64,000 nucleotides of DNA, from positions 310,001 through 374,000 of the forward strand of contig NC_012865.1 in assembly GCF_000026945.1 (NCBI RefSeq). Reading direction: 5' to 3'. The notes under the pieces are model-generated. The model ran no database searches, had not been told where the DNA came from, and worked only from the letters and a program-made list of their open reading frames with translations. The translations under genes and the position numbers were made by a program. This document shows, one piece after another, positions 9,731 to 20,300 of the stretch (within the stretch, counting starts at the first letter, position 1; every line of letters starts with the position of its first letter). Source of the stretch: Candida dubliniensis CD36 (Eukaryota > Ascomycota > Pichiomycetes > Serinales > Debaryomycetaceae).

Positions 9731-11434
9731 ATGGCTATACTATCATCATCATCATATAAAGAATCATTAAATGGTTTCCCAATTCGAAAAATGCTTATAA
9801 TTTGTATAATTCGATTTGCTGAACCATTAGCATTTACATCAATTTTCCCTTATATTTATTTTATGATTCGAGATTTTCAAATATCTAAACATGAACAAGA
9901 TATATCACAATATTCAGGTTATATAGCATCATCATTTGCTTTTTGTCAATTTTTATTTGCAATTCATTGGGGGAAAATGTCAGATAAATTAGGTAGGAAA
10001 CCAATTTTAATTATTGGATTATTAGGTACTTCAATATCATTATTATTATTTGGATTTGCAACCAATTATTATTGGGCATTATTTGCTCGTTGTTTAGCAG
10101 GGATTTTAAATGGTAATGTAGCAGTTTTAAGAACTATGATTGGTGAAATTGCTGTAGAAAAACGTCATCAACCTTTAGCTTTTCTGACTATGCCATTATT
10201 ATTTAATTTTGGAGCAATTATTGGTCCAGCAATTGGTGGATCAACTTATTTAACTAAACCTAAAGAGAAATCACCGTATGATAATGATAATGGTGATAAT
10301 AATAACAATATATATTGGATGGATAATTGGGATATTTATCAAATTTATCAACGATTTTTAAATAAATTTCCTTATGCTTTACCAAATATTGTTGTATCAT
10401 TAATAATTTGGTTTAGTTTAAGTTGTGGAATATTATTTTTAGAAGAAACTCATGAAATTCATAAATATCGTCGAGATTATGGTGTTGATTTAGGTGATTG
10501 GTTATTAAATAAAATTGGAATTTCAATTCCAACAAGACCTTGGCATAATTGTAATCAAATAATATATGATAATGATAATATTAATATTAATGAAACAACA
10601 ACATTATTACAAGAAATTGAAGGTGAAGATGTATTCCCTGAAGCAAATCCAGATCCAGATCCAGATCCAGAATCTATCCTATCACCACAACCACCACCAC
10701 CACCACAAGAAAATAATGATGGAGAATCTCAACCATTAATCAAATCAAAATCAATTGTATTTACACCAAAAGTAATTGGAGTAATTATTGGGAATTTTAT
10801 TATTTCATTACATAGTGTGACTTATAATGAATTTTTACCAATTTTTTTAGCATCAAGATTTCAACCTCAATCTTTAAAATTCCCATTTCAAATTGTTGGA
10901 GGTATGGAATTAAATATAAATTATATTGGTACATTATTTTCATCTACTGGTATTATGGGAATATTAATTGTATTAATTTTATTTCCTTTAATAGATTGTA
11001 AATTAGGTACAATTGGTGGTTATAGATTAAGTGTATCAATTTTCCCTTTAATTTATTTAATTATCCCATTAACAATATTTACATTACATCAATATAATCA
11101 TTGGTTTCCTTTATGGATTACTCCAAGTTTACTTTATTTATTAACTAGTTTGAAAACATTGGCTAGTAGTACAGGAATGCCCCAAATTACTATTTTAAAT
11201 CATCGAGTAGCAGCAAAACAACATCGTGCTTATGTAAATGGTGCAAGTATGTCATTTGTTTCTTTATCAAGATTTTGTGGACCCATGATATTTGGTTATT
11301 TAATGAGTTTAGGTGAAAAATATCAAATTGGATGGTTGATTTGGTGGATAATGAGTGGATTAGCAGTGATAGGAATGATTCAATCTTATTGGATAGAAGA
11401 AGAAGAAGATGATGATGATGATGAATCGGATTAG
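9731..11434 (+). CDS. Major facilitator superfamily transporter (YCR023C/ZIFL-like), 567 aa
   Basis: A twelve-helix MFS protein. The first half shows a helix-1 start IRFAEPLAFTSIFPYIYFMI, the GKMSDKLGRKPILI motif A loop after helix 2, RCLAGILNGNVAVLRTMIGE (helix 4) and NFGAIIGPAIGG (helix 5). A long hydrophilic central loop (about residues 175-345) carries a DP repeat and polyproline; helices 7-12 follow, with an acidic tail. The pattern matches the fungal group with S. cerevisiae YCR023C and plant zinc-induced facilitator-like carriers, whose substrates are poorly known. Codon 152 (10184-10186) is CTG in the sequence AF-x-TMP. Related proteins usually have Ser there (AFS-x-x-P), which fits CTG decoded as Ser. 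Likely membrane is vacuole or plasma membrane; substrate unknown. Confidence 0.88.
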   Translation: MAILSSSSYKESLNGFPIRKMLIICIIRFAEPLAFTSIFPYIYFMIRDFQISKHEQDISQYSGYIASSFAFCQFLFAIHWGKMSDKLGRKPILIIGLLGTSISLLLFGFATNYYWALFARCLAGILNGNVAVLRTMIGEIAVEKRHQPLAFLTMPLLFNFGAIIGPAIGGSTYLTKPKEKSPYDNDNGDNNNNIYWMDNWDIYQIYQRFLNKFPYALPNIVVSLIIWFSLSCGILFLEETHEIHKYRRDYGVDLGDWLLNKIGISIPTRPWHNCNQIIYDNDNININETTTLLQEIEGEDVFPEANPDPDPDPESILSPQPPPPPQENNDGESQPLIKSKSIVFTPKVIGVIIGNFIISLHSVTYNEFLPIFLASRFQPQSLKFPFQIVGGMELNINYIGTLFSSTGIMGILIVLILFPLIDCKLGTIGGYRLSVSIFPLIYLIIPLTIFTLHQYNHWFPLWITPSLLYLLTSLKTLASSTGMPQITILNHRVAAKQHRAYVNGASMSFVSLSRFCGPMIFGYLMSLGEKYQIGWLIWWIMSGLAVIGMIQSYWIEEEEDDDDDESD

Positions 11435-13608
11435 AAAAGACGAAGAGGGGGAGGAAGGTGGGGGAAGGGGAAGAGTTTATTGAGTTATTTCTTTATGATA
11501 CATAAAGAATAAAAGTAAATATTCATATTATTAGGTAAACTTTGATTTTATATTTATTTAACTTCCGTCCGATAAGAAATTTCATTATTTATTTGGAGCT
11601 CGGTAATAAAATTCTGTTACTGTAGTCGGGCCGATTGTCAGAAGAACGGGACATGACAATTTTATGCGACCCGGGGAACGACCTTTTTAATAAATCCAAG
11701 TATCATCATTGTCATTGTCATCAGGATATACAATTACTAAATATACTATCAAAATCAAGTTATTGTTGAGAGTATGTTTTTACAAAAATTGATTGATACA
11801 AGATACAAGACTATAAGAATTAGTTTCAATGGTGACTTTTAAATTGTACAAAACAAACCAATTTTTTAGTTCCACCAATTAAATTCAAACTAAATATAAA
11901 GCAAAAACTAAATGAAAAAAAAAACAAACAAACAAACAAATTAGAAAAGATTTTTCTCATCTGTTGAGAAATGACTAAAAGAAATCTTTCTCTAGTTGGG
12001 AAATATAGGATTATCCGTAATCGTTAAGGGAACTGCCAATGAATTTTCATCATTATTTAGTCATATCTATAACAAAAGAAAAAAATCAAGTTCCGAAATT
12101 AATGTATTTATTTATTTATTTATTGTTTCTCTCTATGTTTCATATGATTTTTTGAAACGTGTTTGTATCCTATTGTAAATAGATATTATAACAATAAGAA
12201 ATAATAATTGACCAAGATTGGCGGGAAAAGAAAGAGATGTCTTAAAAAAAAACCCAATTAACAATTAACAATTAAAAAAAACTTGGGTACGGTAGTAGTA
12301 GAAAAACGTTTATATCTCAATTCCCAGCCATTCGAGAGTTTTTTTATTTTTTTTTTTTTTTCGCTTCCACATCAACCAGCCATTGCTGCCTACCACCACC
12401 ACTACCATCAGCACGAGAAATCGTCGTTCCCCTCCTCCCTCTCTCCCTCCCTGGCCCCCTTATCTATTTATCTTCTATATCACCTGATATTTCCATTCAA
12501 TTGAACCATTCCTTTAACCATCTACAACATTAAATTAAAATCAAAGCTTTTTTTTGGCGAGTAGAATTCTCTTTTTTTTTTTTGTATATTTATTAATTTA
12601 TTATTAAACAATAGGGTTAAAAAAAAAAAACAACATAAATAATAGAAAAATAAACAAAACAATAAATTGAAAATAAACAACAACGGGATATAAATGTTTG
12701 AAAACAAATATTAAAATTAAAAATTAATAAAAAAAAAAAAATCAGAAAAATAAGATTGATATTAAAATTGTCAACCAGTTATATATATAAAAGATTCAAA
12801 GCAACCAAATTGTAAAATTTAAAAAATAAGAAAAATGATTCCCCAATCATTTTCTTCTTCCTCTAATTATTACAACATGTATAATAGTTGTTGCTGTTGA
12901 ACTTCTCAAAAACAAGATGACAATGTAGTTTGATAAATTTTCTTTTTCTTCTTTTTTCTCCTTCCTTTGCAGAAAGTAATAGTTTGTTGGTTTAAATTAA
13001 TCCATGAAATTAACAATTAATTTAATATATCTTCAATGGTTTTTTTTAAAAAAAAAAAAAGAAACCCCCAAAGATTTCTTAGACAATTATTCCCCAATAA
13101 TAGTCATATAAATAACATCCCAATAAATAATTATTAAAAAAAAAAATTTCCAATGAAAAAGTAATGTAATTCAGAAATTCCCCAATTTCTTCATTACCGT
13201 CCTTTTTAGTATCATATTGTTAACAAATAAAAAAGTAAATGCATGTGTGATAGTAGTAGTAGTAGTAATATTAAGTATGAATTAGTTATAAACAAATGGT
13301 TAATGAAAAAAAAACCGAAACCAAAACCAAAACAAATCAAATAATAAACTCAATTGTTAATAATTCTTGACCCTCCTTAAATAAGATATATATATAAAAA
13401 AAATATAGTCCCAATAATATAAAACCAATAATAGACATTAATATTTTTTTAAAAAAAAAGTAGATTTTGTAATGATAAAAAAAAGAAAATAAAAAATAAT
13501 AATAATAATAACAATTCCAAAGGATAGTAATCTTATGAATAAGACTATCGAGAAAGCATGAATGATTTAATTGCTTCTAGCTATTCCCCTCTCTTCTTTG
13601 GTTTGGTT
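11435..13608. other. Intergenic between the MFS transporter and the PMP1-like gene (convergent 3' sides)
   Basis: About 2.2 kb without a credible gene. Most is poly(A)/poly(T) and simple repeats (ACAA units near 11922-11940). One GC-richer island at about 11,600-11,700 contains a 7-bp hairpin and stands out from its surroundings. The last ~500 bases are probably the 3' flank of the small gene at 13609-13725. Confidence 0.5.
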
Positions 13609-13725
13609 TTAAAATCTTTGTTGAGATTTTCTAGCTTTAAGTTTCTTTTGGATGAAAACACCAGAAACAAGTAAGAAAGCAACGAAAATCAAACAAAAGA
13701 CTAAAATAACACCTGGTGGTAACAT
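13609..13725 (-). CDS. PMP1: Pmp1/Pmp2-type proteolipid, plasma-membrane H+-ATPase regulatory subunit, 38 aa
   Basis: A complete 39-codon frame (ATG to TAA) in an otherwise empty 5.9-kb region, too short for ordinary gene calling. It begins MLPPGVILVF, continues through one membrane segment (about residues 5-24, with VFCLIFVAFLLVSGVF), then a basic tail KKLKARK and ends QQRF. S. cerevisiae Pmp1 and Pmp2 have mature 38-residue products starting LPGGVILVF, with one membrane span, a basic KWQARQ tail and the end LQRF. Start motif, length, topology and final QRF all agree. Those proteolipids associate with the P-type H+-ATPase Pma1 in the plasma membrane and raise its activity. The ATG is preceded by an A-rich ACCAACAACA context. 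Codons are those of well-expressed genes, with no CTG. Function is inferred from similarity; the coding call itself is strong. Confidence 0.85.
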   Translation of the reverse strand: MLPPGVILVFCLIFVAFLLVSGVFIQKKLKARKSQQRF

Positions 13726-13992
13726 TGTTGTTGGTATTTATTTATTGAATTATTGGTTTAAATATTTCAATTGAAAGAAGAAGAAGAAAAGAAGAAGAAG
13801 AAGAAAAGAAGAAGAAAAGAAAAGAGAAGATTTTTATATTAAATTTTTTTTTTTTCTCTGAGAAAGGTGAATTTATTCCCCTTAAATATTGTTTCTTTCA
13901 AACTTTCTCTCTCTCTCTCTTTCTCTCTTTCTCTCTTTCTCTGTCAATTCAATTCCGGTTGGGCAGAAAGTTAAGAAAATTAAAACACAAAC

Positions 13993-14024
<32 letters not shown>

Positions 14025-16873
14025 TCATTGATGTCGTGTACATGTGAACAAAAGGAAATGGAAAAAATAATTACCTCAATTGGATTGAAAAAAAAAAAAA
14101 TGCAAACAATTGAAGAAGTTTTACGATCAACCTATTGAAGGAGAGGGGGGGGGGAGGAGGATTTAGATTAACTTAATAAACTCTAACATATGATGATGAC
14201 TTCCTCTCTCTCTCTCTCTCTTTCTCTCTGTGTTTAATTTTCATATTCAAATTATTAATAACAATTGAATTGAATTCTATCTATTACAACTATATATAGG
14301 GTTCTTAGTTAGTTAGTCCTCAATCAATTGTCCTTCCTTTCCCTCCCCTCCTCCATCATCCTTCCAATGTTTAGATTTACACTTATTACGTAATTCTTCC
14401 CAACACAAAACAAAAGTTGAAAGAAAAAAAAAAAAATTTGGGCAAAAGTATACACCAATTTTGACAAGTTAAATCTAAAACTATCGATCAACAACAACAA
14501 CAACAATGATAGCACATATTTCCTGTTACAGCGGCAAAAGAAAAAAGGAAAAAAAAAAAAAAGAAATGAAGATATTAATTAATTAATGTTTTATAATCGG
14601 TTATAAGAAGGGTAGAGAATAGTAGTAGTAAGTAGTAATAGTACATGTGTGAAGGATGAAACGGAAATCTTTTTCTTCCCTCTGGTCTTGTCCGCTTCGT
14701 ACTTTTCAGTTTTTAATAATCTAATAATGTAGTCTCATTATTGTTCTATATAGGTTGACAAGTGGTTATACATGTACATCACAAGTTAACGGCATTGAAT
14801 ATTGTAGTATAAACTTTATTTTCTGTCAATTAATTATGATAACTACCTCGTGATATTAACTGTATTAATTATTATGGCTGTAGATATATCATCGGATATA
14901 AATGTAGATGGTTTACACAATTGCACGCACGCAAGCACGCACCACGACCGGCCAGCCAGCCAGCCAGTTTAATCTTCTTGTACGGTTTTGAGAATGATAG
15001 AGGTATTTTTTTTTTTTTTTTATTATTATGTTTGTGAAGGTTTTATTGGTTGGTTGGTTGGTTGGTTGGCTTATTTTCCGGCGGCCGCGCTAACTGTTGC
15101 CTCATCTTCTTCTTCTTCTTCCTGTGTAATGCTTCCTTCCTCCCTCCCCCAATCTTTTCTCTTCTCTATTCGGTTGCCCTCACGTGCCCTTCACTAGAAG
15201 TTTTAATCACTCGGATTTTGGCTTAACTCCTGGTCTTATATTCTATAACCCATTGATAAATTAGATATTACCGGTCATTGACGGGTTATAGAAAAAAAAT
15301 TGGAAGAAGATACAGGTGAGGCTCTCTCTTTTTGATGCCGTTGGTATTTGTTGTTTGATAATCCTGGAAAAGAAATTCAACCAGATATTATTTTAAATGT
15401 TTATTATGATTTAAGCGGATAACACGGTATAGAAGATATACTTGTATTTTTTTTTTTTTATATATATGATTATTCCTTATTATTATCAGTGAGAAAGAAG
15501 AAGAAGAAGAAGAAGAAGATTATGTAAAATTGATTAAAGTTTCCCTATACCTTTAGTTAATTACTCTATCTATCTATCTATCTATCTATGGAATAATCAC
15601 ATTCGATTTATATATACATCTAGTTTCATGAATTAAGTTAATTATATTATCAATAACAACAACTAATGTCGTTTATTAACCCTCTATCTCTTTCTATCTT
15701 ACCCTCCAGCCGTTTCACTACAAACTGCATCAAAAAAAAAAAATGTGTTGATAAACGTATTTGTTGTGTGTTGACTCCTAATATACATTACCAACAGCCA
15801 TTGAACCTCCAATTGGTTGGAAGGTCACCATATGAAGACCAAACCATAATCAGTCTTGTCTTCTTTCGTTCCTTCCTTCCTTCCTTTCACTTGTTCCTAT
15901 TCGTTTGTGAAGAATCTTCAACTTACATACATAAAATAATAATAGAGTAGAAAAAAACAAAAAAAAAATCCCTCAACAAAAAAAAAAAAAAAAAAAAAAA
16001 AAAAGAATTCACTCTTTTTGTGTCACGGTTAATCGTTTGAGTCGGATTTTTACCAAACGGAGAATACAAACAATATCACAAAACCGGCATCAAATAATAA
16101 GTAAATACATTGCCAATATCAATTTTCCGAGGCTAACAAAATTTACTAATAAATGGTTCTCCTAGATTAAGAAGAAGAAAAAGAAGAAGAACACACTATT
16201 ATTATTGGTATTCAAAAAAATCAATTATGTATTATATATATATATATATATATGGCTGCTAATATCGTGATGATTACAGATAGATACCATAAATAAATGA
16301 ATCATCTCCTCCTCTCCCCCTCCTCCCCCCCGTCCTCTCGTGCCTTAAAAAAAAAATAACAAAATTAAACTTGTAATACTAGTTCTAATTTCCCTCCCTT
16401 CCTAGCTCCTCATAGTTATTTTCAAAAAATGTTCCAATTCTAATACATATTCTGAACAAATTAAACCTGTATTTTATCTTGGTTTTACTTGTTATTTTCT
16501 TATTGTATATCTTAAATGCGTTAGAAAACTTCCAGTAAAAACACATCATCAGTTGATCCGTACGCCATATGATATAAGCCATGTTAAATAAAACAGAAAA
16601 AAAAAAAAGAACAACCATACAATTAACAATTGTTGCAAAAAAAAAAAAATATTAGAATCACCAAAATTACAAACTTATTTAAACTTACAAATATAAATAT
16701 ACAAATCTTGAGGATATCATTTATATATATAAAATAACCCTTTTTTTTTTCTTTCGTTTTCTTTTCTTTTCTTTTCTTCATTTCTATAATTATTAATGAT
16801 TGGTATCAAATAATACTACAATCAATTCCAAAAAAAAAAAAAAAAAATAATCATATTTAACATCATCATCATC

Positions 16874-16904
<31 letters not shown>

Positions 16905-17310
16905 AAGGAAGGAAGGGGAGGTATAAAAAAAAAACAAAAGCAAAAGAGGCCATATATAAAAACTTATCAACTTAATGGTGTATATAAGGCATACACCAAT
17001 TATCCAAACAAAAAAAAAAAAAAAAAAAAAAAACAATTCAGGTTGCAAAAAAAGTCCCCCCCCCCCCAAGTAATAAAACAAAACAAATCAAGACAAAGCA
17101 AAATTAATAGCATTGAATATTCAATCATAATGATGAAAATAAATTCAATATGCCAAAAAATATACATATATGTACATTTAAATAAATCTCTTTTTTTTTT
17201 TTGTTTGTCTCTCGAAATGGTTTAAGATATAATTTCTTAATCATAAAATAATCTTCATCTTCATCTTCATCTTCATCTTCTTCTTCTACTCTTTGTTGTT
17301 ATGGTTGTTG
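13726..17310. other. Upstream region of the PMP1-like gene and 3' flank of MIP1
   Basis: About 3.6 kb with no further gene seen. It has GAA/AAG tracts at 13,775-13,830, CT-rich tracts, A28 at 13,993-14,020, (CTAT)n near 15,565-15,590, a GC-rich patch with (CCAG)4, (TTGG)6 and a NotI site at 14,930-15,090, and (TAA)n near 16,870-16,905. Open frames here are repeat-driven. It probably holds the long promoter and leader of the PMP1-like gene. Confidence 0.5.
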
Positions 17311-20300
17311 CTATTGTTCTTGTTCTTGTTCTTGTCGTCGTCGTCGTCGTGAGTTTAATTCAATCTTTTTCATCATCATATTCATAATAGATAAATCAGT
17401 AGAAACCATTAATTTCTGCTCTGATATAAGATTAGGATTTCTCCATCGTCGTCGTCGTGGTGATGGTGGTGATGGTGATGATGGTAATCGTAATGAATAA
17501 TCTTCATTCATTATTGATTGTAATCTTGTACTGGTTTTGAAATGACGTTGTTGTTGTAAAAAAATCTGTTGACGATTGTTATTGATTGTTGTTTGTGGTA
17601 CTGTTGTTGTTGTTGATCCATTAGAAGATTTGTTAAATGAATTTATTTTACTCGAGGTTTTCCGATAGATTATTTTTCCATTGTTAGAATTATATGATTT
17701 TCCATTAGATTCCCAATTTAATATGTTTGCGCTAGTGTTAGATTTATCAGCTTTTATTGCGGTTTCATTTTTGGGATTAATAGACCTTGAATTTGTTGAT
17801 ATTGTGGAGGTAACGGTACTGCTGCTGGTGGTGGTGGTGGTGGGGGAAATTTTCATTTTTGGAATGTCTTTCCTATACTTTATTTCTTTCTTCTTTTTAT
17901 TATCTTGTTGTAAATCAAATTCAATAATTGATTTTTTTTTCATTACTCGTTGAGATTTATCAATTGATTTAATTATTTTCCCATTTTGTTTATTATTACG
18001 TGAAATTTTAATAAAATTGTATAAATTTTTTTTCCATTCATCTTTATCAATTGATGTTTGTAATTCAATTTTAGCAATTTTCTCAATAATTGACAAATCC
18101 CCATCTAATTCATTAATAATTGGATTTCGAGGTTTATATTTCATTGTTCTTAATGTCAAAGGTTTAATATTCTTATCAACTAATATATCTCCATGTTGAC
18201 ATTTCAATAATAATTGACCAATATTTAATGATTCACCAAAGGGGATCGGTGTAGGATTAGATGGGGTAATACAATCCATAGAAACTTCTTTCCGTAACAC
18301 ATGATCAATATCAACTTCACTGAAAAAAGCACAAGATTGTGGTACTTCTTTAATACCTAATTGTTCACAAAACATTGCTCGAGTCCAAATATTACTAATT
18401 TGTAATAAAAGTGCTGCCTTGTATTTATCAGTTTCTTTAACTAAATAACGTAATTCATCATGAACTGTAATTGCTAATCTTGCTTCAATACCATATTTTT
18501 CAATTAAATATTCCATAGAAATAATCAATAAATGTAAATAATCAACTCCAGAACTTTGAATTGTCCAATTAACTCTTGATGTCATATATTGATTGGTATT
18601 TAAATTCTTAACATTTAAAGCATCAGTAATACTTGCTCCTAAAACTGGAGTTTTCGGTTCTTCTTGTTGAGCAATGGCTTCTAATGTATTGAACATGATT
18701 GATTCCGTGCCTCCATAATAAATTTTCAGAGGTAAATATTTCGTCATGGCAGTACGACCTTTAGTACTATCATATAATTGTCGAGCAACTTTATCGGCTT
18801 CTTCATCAGTTATATTACCATTAAATTGTTTTAATAATCTCGTAGCAAATTTAACTCCAGCTCCATAAATTCTCCCATAATTAAACACTTTTGCATCATT
18901 ACGAGATATCCCTAATATACTTGCAGTCTTGGAATGTAAATCAGTTTTCTGAGATTTTTCACCTTCTAATGTCATCCATCCTAAAGCAGTACCTCCATGA
19001 ATTTGAAGCATTGAATCACCAACTAATGATGCAATCCATAATTCTTCAGAATCAACATCAGCTCCAACAAAACAATAACCTTTAGGTGCTTCAATTAATG
19101 ATTTTAATTCAGATCCAATTCGATTTTTTTTAGCATTCGATGCAGTAAGCCAAGTATTTTCTGTAGCACGTCGAGTAATTGTCCCCATAGTGGCTAAATT
19201 AGGAATAATTATCCCCATGGATGAATGTTCTTTACTTTCCTTTATGGTATCAAAAAATTTATTTTTCCCCAATTGATTATAAACAACAAATTGATCTTTA
19301 ATTCTATTACGATTACCTAACCAATATGATGCTTCATTATTTAAATTTAAAATCTTGGTAGCATAATCATATTCTGATGTAAGAGTACCATCTTCAAAAT
19401 TTCTTACATATAATTTTGATAAAATATGAGTACATCTCAGTGATGGACCATTTGGATGAGGAACTTTAAATAAAATATATGATTTCCCCTTTGTTAATAA
19501 TACATCTCTAGTTTGATTAATTTCTTCTTCAGTTAATTTTGGTTGAACATATTTTTTCTCTGTTAATCGGGAAATTTCATTATCATCATCAAATGGTACT
19601 TTAAAACACCATCCTTGAGAATCTACCCAAAATAATGGATGTCCCTCCCATTTTAATCGAAGTAATAATGGAGTGATTCGAGTTTTCAAAGTTAAATTCA
19701 TTTCTTCACCTTTTGAAGTTTTGAATAATTCACGATACCATTCAGGATACCCAGTCATATAAGCGGATTTTTTATATGGAGTTCCATCTTTTTTAAGTCT
19801 TGCCTCTTTCAATTGCCAATTCAATTGACTCAACCAAGGATCAGTTTCATAATTGGGTTTTTTTCGGTTCTTGTGTTTAATATGTGCAACCAAATCATTG
19901 GCCAATTGTTGTAAAGTACTAGTCACTTCTTGTCGATTCGATTCATACAAAGATTCTGCAGAATCAATATATTTTGGCCATTTAGTTGTTGTTGGTAAAA
20001 TTAATGTTCCTAAATGTCTCAATGCCGCAAATGATACTGGATGTGGTACTCTTTGTATAAATACTGGGAATAATTTTTTGGTGACTTCAAAAGTTGCATC
20101 AACATCTTTAGCACAATAATCCATTAATTTAGAGAAATTGTCAATAATCAAATTAGGATCTTCAGTGGCAAAATAATCTCGATCAGTTTTATCCAAATGA
20201 ATATTACAATGAAATCTAGCAACATTGGCTAATGAATTAGGTGCTCCCATCAATAACCAAGGATCATCAGCAACTTCAAGTTCTACAGCAACTTGAAATC

